A stretch of DNA of 64,000 bases from Streptomyces mirabilis. Its GTDB lineage: Bacteria; Actinomycetota; Actinomycetes; Streptomycetales; Streptomycetaceae. The position numbers and the translations under genes were made by a program. Below the pieces are notes generated by a model. It was given only the letters and a program-made list of their open reading frames with translations. It was not told the origin of the DNA and did no database searches. Positions within the stretch are counted from its first letter, which is position 1. Each line of letters starts with the position of its first letter. This document shows positions 1 to 8,160 of the stretch, one piece after another. The DNA lies in the NCBI RefSeq assembly GCF_039503195.1, contig NZ_JBCJKP010000001.1, positions 9,982,001 to 10,046,000 on the forward strand, written 5' to 3'.

Positions 1-438
1 ATCCTCGTGCGCTGCCCCCACTGCGCGAAGGTCGCTCACGTCGTGCCGTCCCCCGCGGGTGCCGGGGACGCGAGAGCGACACTGTTCGCGCCCAGGCGTC
101 TTGTCTGCCGCGACTGCGGGCTGTCACGGGTCTCGACCGCCAGTCGCGTCACGTTCAGCCGGGGTACGGCTCAGCCCGCGACGGACCCGTACTTCGGCAC
201 GCCACTGTGGCTCCAGCGAGAGACCCGTCATGGGTGGTTGTGGGCATACAACCTGGACCATCTGGACCTGCTCCAGCGCTTCGTCCAAGCGCCGCTGCGT
301 GAACGAGCACCCTGGTACGACACCAGACGGAAGATGACACTGGTGGCGCGTCTGCCGCTATGGATCAAGCGGGCCAGAAACCGGGACGAAATCCTGCGCG
401 CTATCGGCCGGATCCGTGCCTCGCTGACTTCCGACTGA
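1..438 (+). CDS. Zinc-ribbon hypothetical protein, 5' end uncertain
   Basis: The reading frame is open from the window edge to a TGA ending at 438. A GTG at 7 gives 143 residues, but the true start may lie upstream. Two CxxC pairs (C3/C6 and C34/C37, counted from the GTG) form a TFIIB-like zinc ribbon. A conserved-looking helical part rich in W, R and L follows. No catalytic motif is visible. Zinc ribbons of this kind bind metal and often nucleic acid or protein, but no function can be assigned here. The next gene starts 65 bases downstream on the same strand. Confidence 0.6.
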   Translation: MLVRCPHCAKVAHVVPSPAGAGDARATLFAPRRLVCRDCGLSRVSTASRVTFSRGTAQPATDPYFGTPLWLQRETRHGWLWAYNLDHLDLLQRFVQAPLRERAPWYDTRRKMTLVARLPLWIKRARNRDEILRAIGRIRASLTSD

Positions 439-503
439 TCGGTACCGGCCGACCTGGAACACCCAACTCCACCGTGTTGCTGCGGGTCAGAGAGAATCGG
501 GAC

Positions 504-1103
504 GTGACCGCTCCGAAAGAGATCTCCCGCGATGCCCTGCTCCGCCAGGGCTTCGTCCTGGAATACACCACGCTGGCCTGGAACGTCATCGGCATCGTGG
601 TGCTTGCCGTCGCGGCGGTCTCCGCCCGGTCGGTGGCTCTGGCCGGGTTCGGGCTGGACTCCCTGATCGAGATCGGCGCCTCGACGGTAGTGATCTGGGA
701 ACTGTCGGGCACCGGTGAAGCACGTCAGCGACGCGCGCTGCGGCTGATCGGCGTCGGATTCGCGGCGCTCGCGGTCTACCTGCTGGTGCAGTCCACCTGG
801 GTGCTGGCCGCCGGTTACCACCCGCGCCATTCGCCGCTGGGCATCGGGTGGACCGCGGTCACCGCCGTCGTGATGTTCGCCCTCGCCGCGGGCAAGGCCC
901 GCACCGGCGCCGCCCTGGACAACCCGGTGCTCACGACCGAGGGCCGCGTCACGCTGATCGATGGCCTGCTGGCCGCCGCGGTCCTGCTCGGCCTGGCCCT
1001 GAACAGCGCCGTCGGCTGGTGGTGGGCCGACCCGGCGGCCGGCTACGTGCTGGTCTACTACGCAGTCCGCGAGGTCCGTGAAATCCTCACCGGGGGCCAC
1101 TGA
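504..1103 (+). CDS. Cation-efflux (CDF-like) membrane protein, short form
   Basis: About 199 residues and mostly membrane-spanning. Five or six hydrophobic helices are visible, and an early GLDSLIE motif resembles the metal-site helix of cation diffusion facilitators (FDSLVD-like). These proteins exchange divalent metal for protons across the cytoplasmic membrane. The protein ends straight after the last helix and lacks the C-terminal cytosolic domain of full CDF transporters, which usually approach 300 residues. Start chosen at GTG 504 because of the AGAGAG just upstream. The frame stays open further upstream, and GTG 474 is an alternative. Substrate cannot be told from sequence. Confidence 0.7.
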   Translation: MTAPKEISRDALLRQGFVLEYTTLAWNVIGIVVLAVAAVSARSVALAGFGLDSLIEIGASTVVIWELSGTGEARQRRALRLIGVGFAALAVYLLVQSTWVLAAGYHPRHSPLGIGWTAVTAVVMFALAAGKARTGAALDNPVLTTEGRVTLIDGLLAAAVLLGLALNSAVGWWWADPAAGYVLVYYAVREVREILTGGH

Positions 1104-1142
1104 CTGACGGCCCGTCTGTCGCGAGGATCACCGGTCAGCGGG

Positions 1143-1808
1143 TCACACTCCGATGAAGCTCACTGTTTCTGTCATGTCCGCCCGCCCGGTGCGCAGTCGT
1201 GGCACGCCTGCCTTCTCGAATCCCACCGCGACACCGCAGAACAGCACGAGCCCGTCATCGGCGCCGACCACCTTGCTGACCGTCTCGCGGTACATCGTCC
1301 ACATCACCTGGGGGCAGCTGTGCAACCCTTCCGCCCTCAGCAACAGCATGACCGTCTGCAAGTACATCCCCGCGTCCCCCCACTGTCCGGGCCCCATCGT
1401 CCGGTCGAGGTAGCAGAACAGTACGACCGGCGCCCCGAACGCGTCCGAGTTCACTGCGGCGATCTTCATGGGCCTGTCGGGGTCGTCGCGCCTGATTCCC
1501 AGCGCTTTGTACCGCTGCGCAGCCGCGGCGGAGAAACGGTCCAGATAGGGTGAGGTCAGTTCGGCCGGGTACATCGGATACTCCCGCTCATCACCCGGGT
1601 CTCCCGCCAGTGCCCTGGCCGTCGCGCGTCCCTTCAGTTCGGCCAAGGGCTCGCCGCTCACGACGTACACATGCCAAGGCTGGAGATTCCCACTCGATGG
1701 AGCCCGCGTCGCTGCAGCCAGCACTCGTTCAAGTACCTCTTTGGGTATCGGCTCATCGCTGAACGCCCGCACGGCCCTGCGACTGTCGACGGCCTCATAC
1801 ACATCCAC
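1143..1808 (-). CDS. Nitroreductase family protein
   Basis: A 221-residue protein of the FMN-dependent nitroreductase superfamily. The N-terminal SRRAVRAF segment, the APSSGNLQPWH motif near residue 38 and the C-terminal glycine-rich segment are the usual flavin-contact regions. Members reduce nitro compounds, quinones or flavins with NAD(P)H in the cytoplasm. The physiological substrate is unknown. It is convergent with the cation-efflux gene (40 bases apart) and has no obvious operon partner. Confidence 0.85.
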   Translation of the reverse strand: MDVYEAVDSRRAVRAFSDEPIPKEVLERVLAAATRAPSSGNLQPWHVYVVSGEPLAELKGRATARALAGDPGDEREYPMYPAELTSPYLDRFSAAAAQRYKALGIRRDDPDRPMKIAAVNSDAFGAPVVLFCYLDRTMGPGQWGDAGMYLQTVMLLLRAEGLHSCPQVMWTMYRETVSKVVGADDGLVLFCGVAVGFEKAGVPRLRTGRADMTETVSFIGV

Positions 1809-2170
1809 GTCCTGTCGTCCTCTCGCCGCTGTCGAAACTCACCTGCATGCGCTGTCGGCTCTGACAAGGACCCACACGATGAGGTGGATCGCTCTTGTGC
1901 GTCGTGTCCGGGACGGGAGTCCGGAGCCCGGCAGCGGCCGCGCGAGGTCCTGCCCGCCGAACTCGACGCGGCCTCACGCCTGGACGGGCCCCGCTGCGGG
2001 CGGACAGGGCTTGCCGGAAAGGGATTTGACCTCGACCCGGCCACTGTCTGGAGAGCGAAGGCGACCACGCGACCTGGCCGACGCGACCGGCGTGCGCGCC
2101 GCCGTGGACCGCGCCGTGAACCGCTGGGACGGCCGCCGCACCCCACCTCGCCACGCTCCTCAGCCGGGCA
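1809..2170. other. Intergenic, no gene called
   Basis: About 360 bases between the nitroreductase start and the GntR stop. No frame has a convincing start, ribosome site and family resemblance. One short plus-strand stretch near 2070-2135 weakly recalls a segment of short-chain dehydrogenases (DLAD...VRAAVDRAVNRW) but lacks the rest of the fold. It may be a decayed fragment or chance. Confidence 0.4.
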
Positions 2171-2851
2171 TCACGCGTGCGGCTCGGTGTCCAGGACCAT
2201 GCCTGACGTGGAGCTGATCATGCGGCGCAGGACGGCGTCGGCCCGCTCGCCGTCCCGGGCCATGACCGCGTCGAGCAGGTCGCGGTGTTCCTTGTGGACG
2301 GCCTCGTCGGTCCAGCGCTGCGTCTCTTCCGGTGTGGGTCGGCTCCACCGCCGGTACAGTTCGGCCTCTTCCCTCAGGGAGGCGGCCAGGTCGCGTAGCC
2401 GGGGGTTGGTGCAGCCGGCCAGGAGCGCGGTATGGAAGTCGGCGTGGGCGATCAGCCAGTCCTCGCTGGGCTGGTCACCGTCGCCGCGTGGGGTCTGCTC
2501 GAAAGTGTGGTGGGCGGCCAGCACCTGAGCCTGCCACGCGAGGCCGCCCTCGCTGATGGCGCGGCTCAGAGTGAGGGACTCGATCTCGGTGCGGGTGTCG
2601 GTCAGGTCGGCCAGCCCGCGAGCGGTGACGTCGGTGACCTGGAAACCGTGGTGCGCCTCGGAGCTGACCAGGTTCTTGGCGACCAGCTTGAGCAGGGCTT
2701 CGCGTACGGCGCCGGTGCTCACTCCGTACTGCTCGCTGAGCTCGGGGAACTTCAACCGCCGGCCAGGCCGGAGTCGGCCGCCCAGGATGTCGGCCCGGAT
2801 GCGGTCCTGCACCACCTCGCTGCGGGTCTGCTGCCCGGCTCCTCTCGCCAC
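2171..2851 (-). CDS. GntR family regulator, FCD type
   Basis: 226 residues. The N-terminal winged helix-turn-helix (about 10-75, with RIRADILGGRLRPG and VSTGAVREALLKL) is the GntR DNA-binding domain. The C-terminal part (about 90-215) is an all-helical FCD domain with the metal/ligand-site pattern seen around DFHTALL and HKEHRDLLDA. FCD members usually sense small carboxylic acids or sugar acids and repress nearby genes. It is divergent from the PEBP gene across an A+T-rich gap, so self-regulation and control of that gene are plausible inferences. Confidence 0.88.
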   Translation of the reverse strand: MARGAGQQTRSEVVQDRIRADILGGRLRPGRRLKFPELSEQYGVSTGAVREALLKLVAKNLVSSEAHHGFQVTDVTARGLADLTDTRTEIESLTLSRAISEGGLAWQAQVLAAHHTFEQTPRGDGDQPSEDWLIAHADFHTALLAGCTNPRLRDLAASLREEAELYRRWSRPTPEETQRWTDEAVHKEHRDLLDAVMARDGERADAVLRRMISSTSGMVLDTEPHA

Positions 2852-2944
2852 GGGACGGAGCCTACAACATTTGACAGCTAGCGATATTTTTAAAAGTGTG
2901 GTTGATTATTGAAAGTCAGAGCGCCTGGCTCGATGGGAGACCCG
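2852..2944. promoter_or_regulatory. A+T-rich divergent promoter region
   Basis: The gap between the GntR and PEBP genes contains a run (about 2867-2912) far richer in A and T than anything nearby. It includes TTGACA at 2871-2876, a good -35 hexamer for the plus-strand gene. No clear -10 sits at the standard distance. This is the natural place for a GntR operator, but no clean palindrome could be assigned. Confidence 0.4.
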
Positions 2945-3481
2945 ATGAGCAGTCCGTACGACACCATGCCCGCCGTTGCCGAGTTCGCCGTCACGAGCGC
3001 GGACGTCACCGACGGGGGGCCGTTGCCGGTGGCGCAGTTCGCCGCCATGAGCGGCGCTGCCGGAGCGGAGGACCGCTCCCCCCAGCTGTCGTGGGGCGGC
3101 TTCCCGGCCGCTACCCGCAGCTTCGTCGTCACCATGTACGACCCGGACGCCCCGACCCCGTCCGGTTTCTGGCACTGGGCGGTGGCCGACGTCGCCGCCG
3201 ACGTGACGTCCCTCGACGCCGGCGCCGGCACGCCCGGCAACGGCGGCCTGCCGGACGGCGCCTTCCACGTCTCGAACGATGTTCGCGCGACCGCCTACAT
3301 CGGCGCCGCGCCACCGCCGGGAACCGGCAAGCACCGCTACTACATCGCCGTCAACGCACTCGACATACCGTCCGTGACAGCCCTCGGCATCACTCCGGAG
3401 TCGACCCCGGCCGCCCTCAGCTTCTTCATCCTCCAGCACACGCTCGCCCGAGCCGTCCTCGTGCCGTGGGCCGGCGAGTGA
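2945..3481 (+). CDS. YbhB/YbcL family PEBP-like protein
   Basis: 178 residues from ATG 2945, which has GGGAGA five bases upstream. It matches the bacterial phosphatidylethanolamine-binding protein family (Raf-kinase-inhibitor-like): an opening LSW segment, the ligand-pocket motif MYDPDAPTPSGFWHW near residue 65, and HRYYIAVNALD in the second half. No signal peptide, so probably cytoplasmic. The family binds phospholipid head groups or similar anions, but its bacterial role is poorly known. Divergent from the GntR regulator. Confidence 0.88.
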   Translation: MSSPYDTMPAVAEFAVTSADVTDGGPLPVAQFAAMSGAAGAEDRSPQLSWGGFPAATRSFVVTMYDPDAPTPSGFWHWAVADVAADVTSLDAGAGTPGNGGLPDGAFHVSNDVRATAYIGAAPPPGTGKHRYYIAVNALDIPSVTALGITPESTPAALSFFILQHTLARAVLVPWAGE

Positions 3482-3524
3482 GGCCCGGGTGCGGTCGGCA
3501 GATCCTTCCGGGCGGCTCGTCCCG

Positions 3525-4403
3525 ATGACTTCATTCGAGACGACTTCATTCGAGGCGAGCGCGGGACGCCGCTGCCACAACGTCGTCAATCCCGTGCACA
3601 CATCCGTGTACTTCGCGCCGGAGCGGCAGGACGAACTCGCGGCGCTCGGTCTGGAGCGCGGCGCCATGGCCTACTTCGCGGGCCGCGCGGCCCCGCTCGG
3701 AGAGGTCGGCGCGGGCACCGTCACAGCGACGTTCTACAACTTCAACCACGAGCACGTGGCCCGGTACATCCCCGCCGCGTGGGCCGTCACCACGCCGGAG
3801 GCGGTGCTCGCGGCCCGGCTGCGCGGCGCGGACGGGACGCTGCGGCGGCTGCTCGGGGAGGAGGTCCTCACGTCGAAGGAGATGGTCGAGGCGGCCGAGC
3901 TGGCGCTGCGCGCCACCGAGGCGTGCCGCCGTGAGGCGCGGCCGCTGTACGCCGCCAACGCCGGCCTTTCCGTGCCCGAGGAACCGCACCTGGCCTTGTG
4001 GCACGCCGCGACGCTGCTGCGCGAGCACCGGGGTGACGGTCACCTCGCCGCTCTGGCGTCGGCCGACCTGTCCGGGATCGAGGCCCTCGTCCTGCACAAC
4101 GCCACCGGTACGGCGCCGACCTCGGCGTTGTTCATGCGGACCCGCGGGTGGTCCGCGGAGCAGTGGTCCGCCGCCCGGGACCGGCTGCGCGAGCGCGGGC
4201 TGTTGGACAAGGCGGGGGACCTCACGGACGCGGGCGCGGCCCTGCGCGGTGAGGCCGAGGCGCTCACCGACCGCCTCGACGCCGCCCCGTACGACCACCT
4301 CGGTCCTGCCGCCACCGCACGCCTCACCGAGCTGGCCGGCGGCTTCACCAGAACCCTCAGGGCAGCGGGCGCCTTCCCCGCGGCGCACTTCGGCAAGGGC
4401 TGA
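3525..4403 (+). CDS. SCO6745-like family protein
   Basis: 292 residues from ATG 3525. An in-frame GTG at 3489 would add 12 residues. The N-terminal segment with HTSVYFAPE, an all-helical body and a C-terminal winged-helix-like part (TRGWSAEQWSAARDRLRERG) match an actinobacterial family named after S. coelicolor SCO6745, also related to SalK-type proteins. Biochemical role unknown. The gene follows the PEBP gene by 44 bases on the same strand and may be cotranscribed. Residues 2-11 are a duplicated TSFE(T/A) unit. Confidence 0.7.
   Translation: MTSFETTSFEASAGRRCHNVVNPVHTSVYFAPERQDELAALGLERGAMAYFAGRAAPLGEVGAGTVTATFYNFNHEHVARYIPAAWAVTTPEAVLAARLRGADGTLRRLLGEEVLTSKEMVEAAELALRATEACRREARPLYAANAGLSVPEEPHLALWHAATLLREHRGDGHLAALASADLSGIEALVLHNATGTAPTSALFMRTRGWSAEQWSAARDRLRERGLLDKAGDLTDAGAALRGEAEALTDRLDAAPYDHLGPAATARLTELAGGFTRTLRAAGAFPAAHFGKG
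3527..3556 (+). repeat. Two-copy 15-bp direct repeat
   Basis: GACTTCATTCGAG followed by two variable bases occurs twice in a row, giving a duplicated TSFE peptide just after the start codon. It is probably a small in-frame slippage duplication. It could also hint that the true start lies elsewhere. Confidence 0.8.
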
Positions 4404-4457
4404 GGCCGAGGGGCTCAGGGGCGTACAGCCGACCAGGAGGGATACGGCCTGACCGGT

Positions 4458-4566
4458 TGATCACGGCCTAGCCTCGCGACGAACCGGGCAAGCGGCCCAG
4501 AACCTCCCGGGGAGCCGGTTCGTTGAGCCGCTTGGCCTGCTCTCCCAATGATCAGAAGGATTCGTC
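4458..4566 (+). promoter_or_regulatory. Structured leader of the ADF/cofilin gene
   Basis: Two 7-base stems interleave: 4481-4487 (GAACCGG) with 4515-4521, and 4490-4496 (AAGCGGC) with 4527-4533. The order A-B-A'-B' is that of a pseudoknot if both form. TGATCA palindromes lie at 4458-4463 and 4549-4554, bracketing the structure. AAGGA at 4556-4560 is the ribosome site for GTG 4567. Whether the fold forms in RNA is inference. Confidence 0.35.
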
Positions 4567-4971
4567 GTGAGCGGTGGTATCCCAGTGGACGACAGCTGTG
4601 TCAGCGCCTTCCAGGAGCTGAAAAGCAGGCGTGACCTCAACACAGTGATCTACCGGCTCAGCGACAACCTGGAGACCGTCATCCCCGACGCCAAGGGGAA
4701 CCTGACACACGACGAACTACTGAAGGTCCTGCCGGCAGACGAGCCCCGGTACGTCGTCCACGACCTGCTCTTCGCAACAGCGGACGGGACCCGTCAGGAG
4801 AAGATCGTGCTGATCTCCTGGTGCCCGCCGGGGACGGACGCCGAGGAGAGGATCGCGCACTTCTCCGGCTACAGCACACTCCGGAACCTGCTCGACGGTG
4901 TCCAGGTCCACGTACAGGCCACAGACCTGGCCGACGTGGAGTACAAGGCGCTTGTCTCCCAGGCCTGTTGA
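4567..4971 (+). CDS. ADF/cofilin-homology protein
   Basis: 134 residues from GTG 4567, with AAGGA six bases upstream. It aligns end to end with eukaryotic actin-depolymerising factor/cofilin: a Ser-Gly N-terminus and DDSCVSAFQELK helix (8-19), the VIYRLSD strand (27-33), LP.DE.RYVVHD (55-66), KIVLISW.P (79-87), the SGYSTLRNLLDGV helix (100-112) and QATDL (117-121). Length equals that of plant and yeast cofilins. In the long actin-binding helix the Lys-Asp pair of yeast cofilin is replaced by Tyr-Ser, while one of the two Args (R106) is kept. No signal peptide or membrane segment. Family membership is well supported. Actin-like binding in a bacterium is inference. It stands alone as a single gene. 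Confidence 0.85.
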   Translation: MSGGIPVDDSCVSAFQELKSRRDLNTVIYRLSDNLETVIPDAKGNLTHDELLKVLPADEPRYVVHDLLFATADGTRQEKIVLISWCPPGTDAEERIAHFSGYSTLRNLLDGVQVHVQATDLADVEYKALVSQAC

Positions 4972-5165
4972 CCCACCCCTCCCCCTGGCGGCGGTGACGC
5001 GGTCCGGATCGACGACATGCCGGATGGGTGGGGCCGACCGGGACCAGCGCCCAGACCGTCCCGCTGCCCGTTCGCCCGTCACTGGTCGGACGGCAGCGGC
5101 TCGGCGTGCTCGTACGATGGCGCGGTGGGGGCAGGCCCGCTGCCCTTTCGGGGTGGGAGGAGCGG

Positions 5166-6119
5166 ATGGCAGCCCGTCGGCGGCGCGAGCGCGACGACGT
5201 ACCGGTGGAGTTGCAGCGGTTGGTGGGGGAGTTGCGGCAGTGCAAGGACCGGTGTGAGCTGAGCCTGGCGTCGCTCGCCGCCAAGACCGGATTCAGCGTC
5301 AGCTCCTGGCAGCGCTACCTCGGCGGCCGCTCGCTGCCTCCCTGGGAAGCCGTCGACGCGCTGGGCCGGCTGGGGCAAGCGGAACGCGGCAGGTTACGGG
5401 TGGTCTGGGAAGCGGCTGCCGAAGTCTGGGCGGATACCGACCGACCCGGTACGGCACCGGACCGGGGCCCGTCGCCGAAGGCTGAAGCGGGGCAGGGAGT
5501 GGCCGGCCCGGCGGAGCAGGAAGCGACTGGCTCCGCGGGGCAGGAAGCGACCGGCCCGGCGGGGCAGGATGCGGGGCCGCATACGACGGCGCGCTCACGC
5601 GGCCGACGGCATGCGGCGGTCGCGGCGGTCGGGACGTGTGTGCTGGCGGCCGTTTTGGCATGGCATCACTGGGGTGGAGACCACGTGCCGGTTCCGCAGG
5701 GTGCGCCGACCGGTGCACCGGCCTGGCCCTGGCCGCTGCACCCGACGGCGCCCGGGTCGGGTACGCCGTGCGGGCCGGTCGGTTGCCGGGGACTCGATCC
5801 GTATCGGCAGCGCTGTGACCAGGACGCGGTCTCGGTGCACCGTCTCCGGGCGCTCGGGCGGACCCTGACGCTGCGCTGGAGCCCGGCCTGTCACGCCGGC
5901 TGGGCCGAGGTCCAGCCGGCCCGGGGGACCTCGGGGCTGCTGGTCGCCGGGGACGACGGAGCACGGCAGACGGCGCCCGCGGGTGCTGCGTGGACGGCGA
6001 TGATCCCCGGCGGACCCGATGCGACGCGAGCCGCCGTGGTCGTGGCCCACCACCAGCTGGGGGTGTCGGAGTCCGACAGCTGGGCCGACGCCGTCACCGG
6101 CGGCACTGGGCCAGGGTGA
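5166..6119 (+). CDS. XRE-type HTH membrane regulator, DUF2690 (first copy)
   Basis: 317 residues. ATG 5166 has GGGAGGAG just upstream. Residues 15-80 form an XRE helix-turn-helix (LSLASLAAKTGFSVSSWQRYLGG). A Pro/Ala/Glu linker with three repeats of a GQEATGPA-like unit (about 114-136) follows, then a transmembrane helix (about 149-168) and an extracytoplasmic DUF2690-type domain with paired cysteines (CGPVGC, RQRC, PAC). The layout suggests a membrane-tethered regulator that senses outside the cell. The stop overlaps the convergent peptidoglycan-binding gene by 26 bases. A second copy of this architecture begins at 6830. Confidence 0.8.
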   Translation: MAARRRRERDDVPVELQRLVGELRQCKDRCELSLASLAAKTGFSVSSWQRYLGGRSLPPWEAVDALGRLGQAERGRLRVVWEAAAEVWADTDRPGTAPDRGPSPKAEAGQGVAGPAEQEATGSAGQEATGPAGQDAGPHTTARSRGRRHAAVAAVGTCVLAAVLAWHHWGGDHVPVPQGAPTGAPAWPWPLHPTAPGSGTPCGPVGCRGLDPYRQRCDQDAVSVHRLRALGRTLTLRWSPACHAGWAEVQPARGTSGLLVAGDDGARQTAPAGAAWTAMIPGGPDATRAAVVVAHHQLGVSESDSWADAVTGGTGPG

Positions 6120-6591
6120 CCGCGTCCAGGCGCAGTTCACGGAACCGCCCGACGTCCCAGACCTCGTAGACACCGTCGCTGTTTCGGCGCAGCGGCAGAT
6201 CGAAGCGGTCTCCGTGGTACACCGTCCAGGGCGGGACGACGGCGAGGCGCCGGCTTGCCGCGCCGTACGTGGCCGGGCCGACGACGCCGTCCGCGGACAG
6301 ACGGTGGTTGCTCTGCCAGACGCGGGTCGCCGCCACCGTCGTGGCATCGTAGGAGCACGTGACGCTGGTGCGTGGCAGGTAGCCGTCCGCCCACAAGATT
6401 CCCTGCCACAGCCCCACCAGATCACTGGACGGAGTGTGCCCCTTCTCCAGACGCGGAGCCGCCTGCCAATCGTCGCCCGGCGGTCCCTCCCCGTGCAGAC
6501 GGCTCGCGCCGGCCGACTGGGTTCCGCCGGCGCACACCGCCGTGAGCGCCACCGCGCACACGACCGCCCTGGCCGCCTCGACAAAGCCCAC
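6094..6591 (-). CDS. Secreted peptidoglycan-binding-domain protein
   Basis: 165 residues. The N-terminal hydrophobic segment (about 5-27, ending in AGA) is a signal peptide. The middle carries a PG_binding_1-like fold: LVGLWQGILWADGYL, then VWQSNHRLSADGVVGPATYGA. These domains bind cell-wall peptidoglycan. No catalytic domain follows, only a short C-terminal part with Cys163. It overlaps the 3' end of the convergent DUF2690 regulator, which suggests a paired arrangement. Confidence 0.78.
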   Translation of the reverse strand: MGFVEAARAVVCAVALTAVCAGGTQSAGASRLHGEGPPGDDWQAAPRLEKGHTPSSDLVGLWQGILWADGYLPRTSVTCSYDATTVAATRVWQSNHRLSADGVVGPATYGAASRRLAVVPPWTVYHGDRFDLPLRRNSDGVYEVWDVGRFRELRLDAVTLAQCRR

Positions 6592-6829
6592 CCCTCAGTC
6601 TTAGCGGCCCGTGGCAGGTCGGCGCACGCCCCCGGCGGACCTCGTACGGCATTGACCGAATATCGACCGCAGGCAGGGGAAAAATACAGTGATGCCGGAG
6701 ATATCACCCGTCGGGCGGTCTAATCTTCTGCCCGACGGCTGTTCCAGCAGCACATTCGTTTCTCTGCGCGGTGCCCCCGTACGCACCGTGCCGCATACCG
6801 GACGGTGCGCCGGCCGCTGGGGGGCATCG

Positions 6830-7837
6830 ATGAGGGATTGGGTTGAGTTACCTGACGCTCTGACACCGGATGCCCGGCGTCTGGCCACAGAGCTCAGGCG
6901 CCTCAAGGACCACAGCGGGCTGAGTCTGACCGCCCTGGCCGGGCAGACCTCGTACAGCAAGTCCTCCTGGGAGCGCTACTTCAACGGCAAGGCGCTGCCG
7001 CCCCGGCAGGCCGTCCTGGCGCTGGGAGAACTCGTCGGCGCCGAGCCGGCACGGCTGACCGCTCTGTGGGAAGACGCCACGATCGCATGGAAACAACGGG
7101 GTGCTGCGGAACGGGCCGCCGCCACGGCACCGGTCGACTCCGTGGATGACGAACCCCGCAGCACACCGGCGCCGGTCGCGCGCCCGTCCCGGCCCGCGTC
7201 GCACCGTCGGGGACGGGTCGCGATCGCCGCGGCGTCACTGCTCGCCTGCGCGGGTGCCGGTGTGTTCGTCGCCCTCGACCAAGGTTCCGGTCCTCGGGAC
7301 CGTAACGGCCGGGACATTGCGGCGAGTTCACCGACACGGCAGCTGGAGACAAGCTGTTTCAGCGACAGCTGCACTGCGAAGGACCCCAAGCAGACCGGTT
7401 GCGCCGGTGACGCGTGGACCGCAGCCCTCACCAAAATCCACGGTGTGTACGTGGAACTGCGGTACAGCGACGCCTGCAAAGCCGCGTGGGCCCGGATCAG
7501 TTGGGGACGCCCCGGCGACGTCGCGCAGGTCGTCGCCGACCACGGCCGAACCCTGCAGGCGAAGGTCCACTACGACACCGACGTCTACACCGCGATGACG
7601 GTGGCGATGACCCCGTCCGGAGTCAGGGCCTGCACCACCCTGACCGCGGGCGACCACGGCTGCACACAGCCGGGCGGTACCGAGCGGCTCACGGAACCCC
7701 CGAATCCCCCGACGACCCCGTCGCCGCTGCGGTACGGTCAGCCGCGGACCGCCTTGAGCAGTACCTCGACGTCGTTCCCGGAGTGCCAGCCCGTCTCGTA
7801 CTTGGGGCTGTGGTGGCGGGTGCTCGTCCAGGAGTAG
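6830..7837 (+). CDS. XRE-type HTH membrane regulator, DUF2690 (second copy)
   Basis: 335 residues from ATG 6830. The frame is open further upstream but without family resemblance. The helix-turn-helix (about 15-85, LSLTALAGQTSYSKSSWERYFNG), transmembrane helix (about 129-149) and DUF2690 domain with CFSDSC, TGC and DAC cysteines repeat the architecture of the gene at 5166. The last 33 codons lie entirely inside the convergent secreted-protein gene, and the end looks unlike the family. A lost stop by frameshift is possible. Confidence 0.78.
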   Translation: MRDWVELPDALTPDARRLATELRRLKDHSGLSLTALAGQTSYSKSSWERYFNGKALPPRQAVLALGELVGAEPARLTALWEDATIAWKQRGAAERAAATAPVDSVDDEPRSTPAPVARPSRPASHRRGRVAIAAASLLACAGAGVFVALDQGSGPRDRNGRDIAASSPTRQLETSCFSDSCTAKDPKQTGCAGDAWTAALTKIHGVYVELRYSDACKAAWARISWGRPGDVAQVVADHGRTLQAKVHYDTDVYTAMTVAMTPSGVRACTTLTAGDHGCTQPGGTERLTEPPNPPTTPSPLRYGQPRTALSSTSTSFPECQPVSYLGLWWRVLVQE

Positions 7838-8160
7838 TAGCGGAACCATGTCTGGTCGAGGCCGTTCCAGTGGGCGTACCCCGTGGCCACGTTCACCCGG
7901 GCGTACTTGCCGTCCGTCTTGTTGTCCCAGATGTAGAGGGCAGCGCTGGTCTGCTGCCTTCCGCCGACCTTCCGGTCGCACTCCATGTACCGCACGCCGA
8001 CGGAGTTGTGGTCCGCGGAGATGGACTTCCACTTGGAGCAGGTGACGGCACTGGCAGCGGAGTTCGGTGAGGCGGCGGCCGCCACGGCGGAGGTCGCCGC
8101 GATCCCGGTGACCGCGGCGAGCGTCGCACAGGACAGCGCGATGCGGATGCGTACGTTCAT
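7738..8160 (-). CDS. Secreted hypothetical protein
   Basis: 140 residues. Signal peptide about 1-28 with an AVAAAA cleavage region. The mature part has two cysteines (TCSKW and MECDR) likely to form a disulfide, and many aromatic residues (WFRYYSW, ETGWHS), as in small beta-rich secreted actinomycete proteins. No known domain recognised. It converges on the second DUF2690 regulator with a 100-base overlap, the same pairing as at 6094. Confidence 0.7.
   Translation of the reverse strand: MNVRIRIALSCATLAAVTGIAATSAVAAAASPNSAASAVTCSKWKSISADHNSVGVRYMECDRKVGGRQQTSAALYIWDNKTDGKYARVNVATGYAHWNGLDQTWFRYYSWTSTRHHSPKYETGWHSGNDVEVLLKAVRG

Noticed and set aside
2070..2135. Short SDR-like peptide segment
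   Set aside because: About 20 residues only, without the cofactor or YxxxK motifs. Could be chance.
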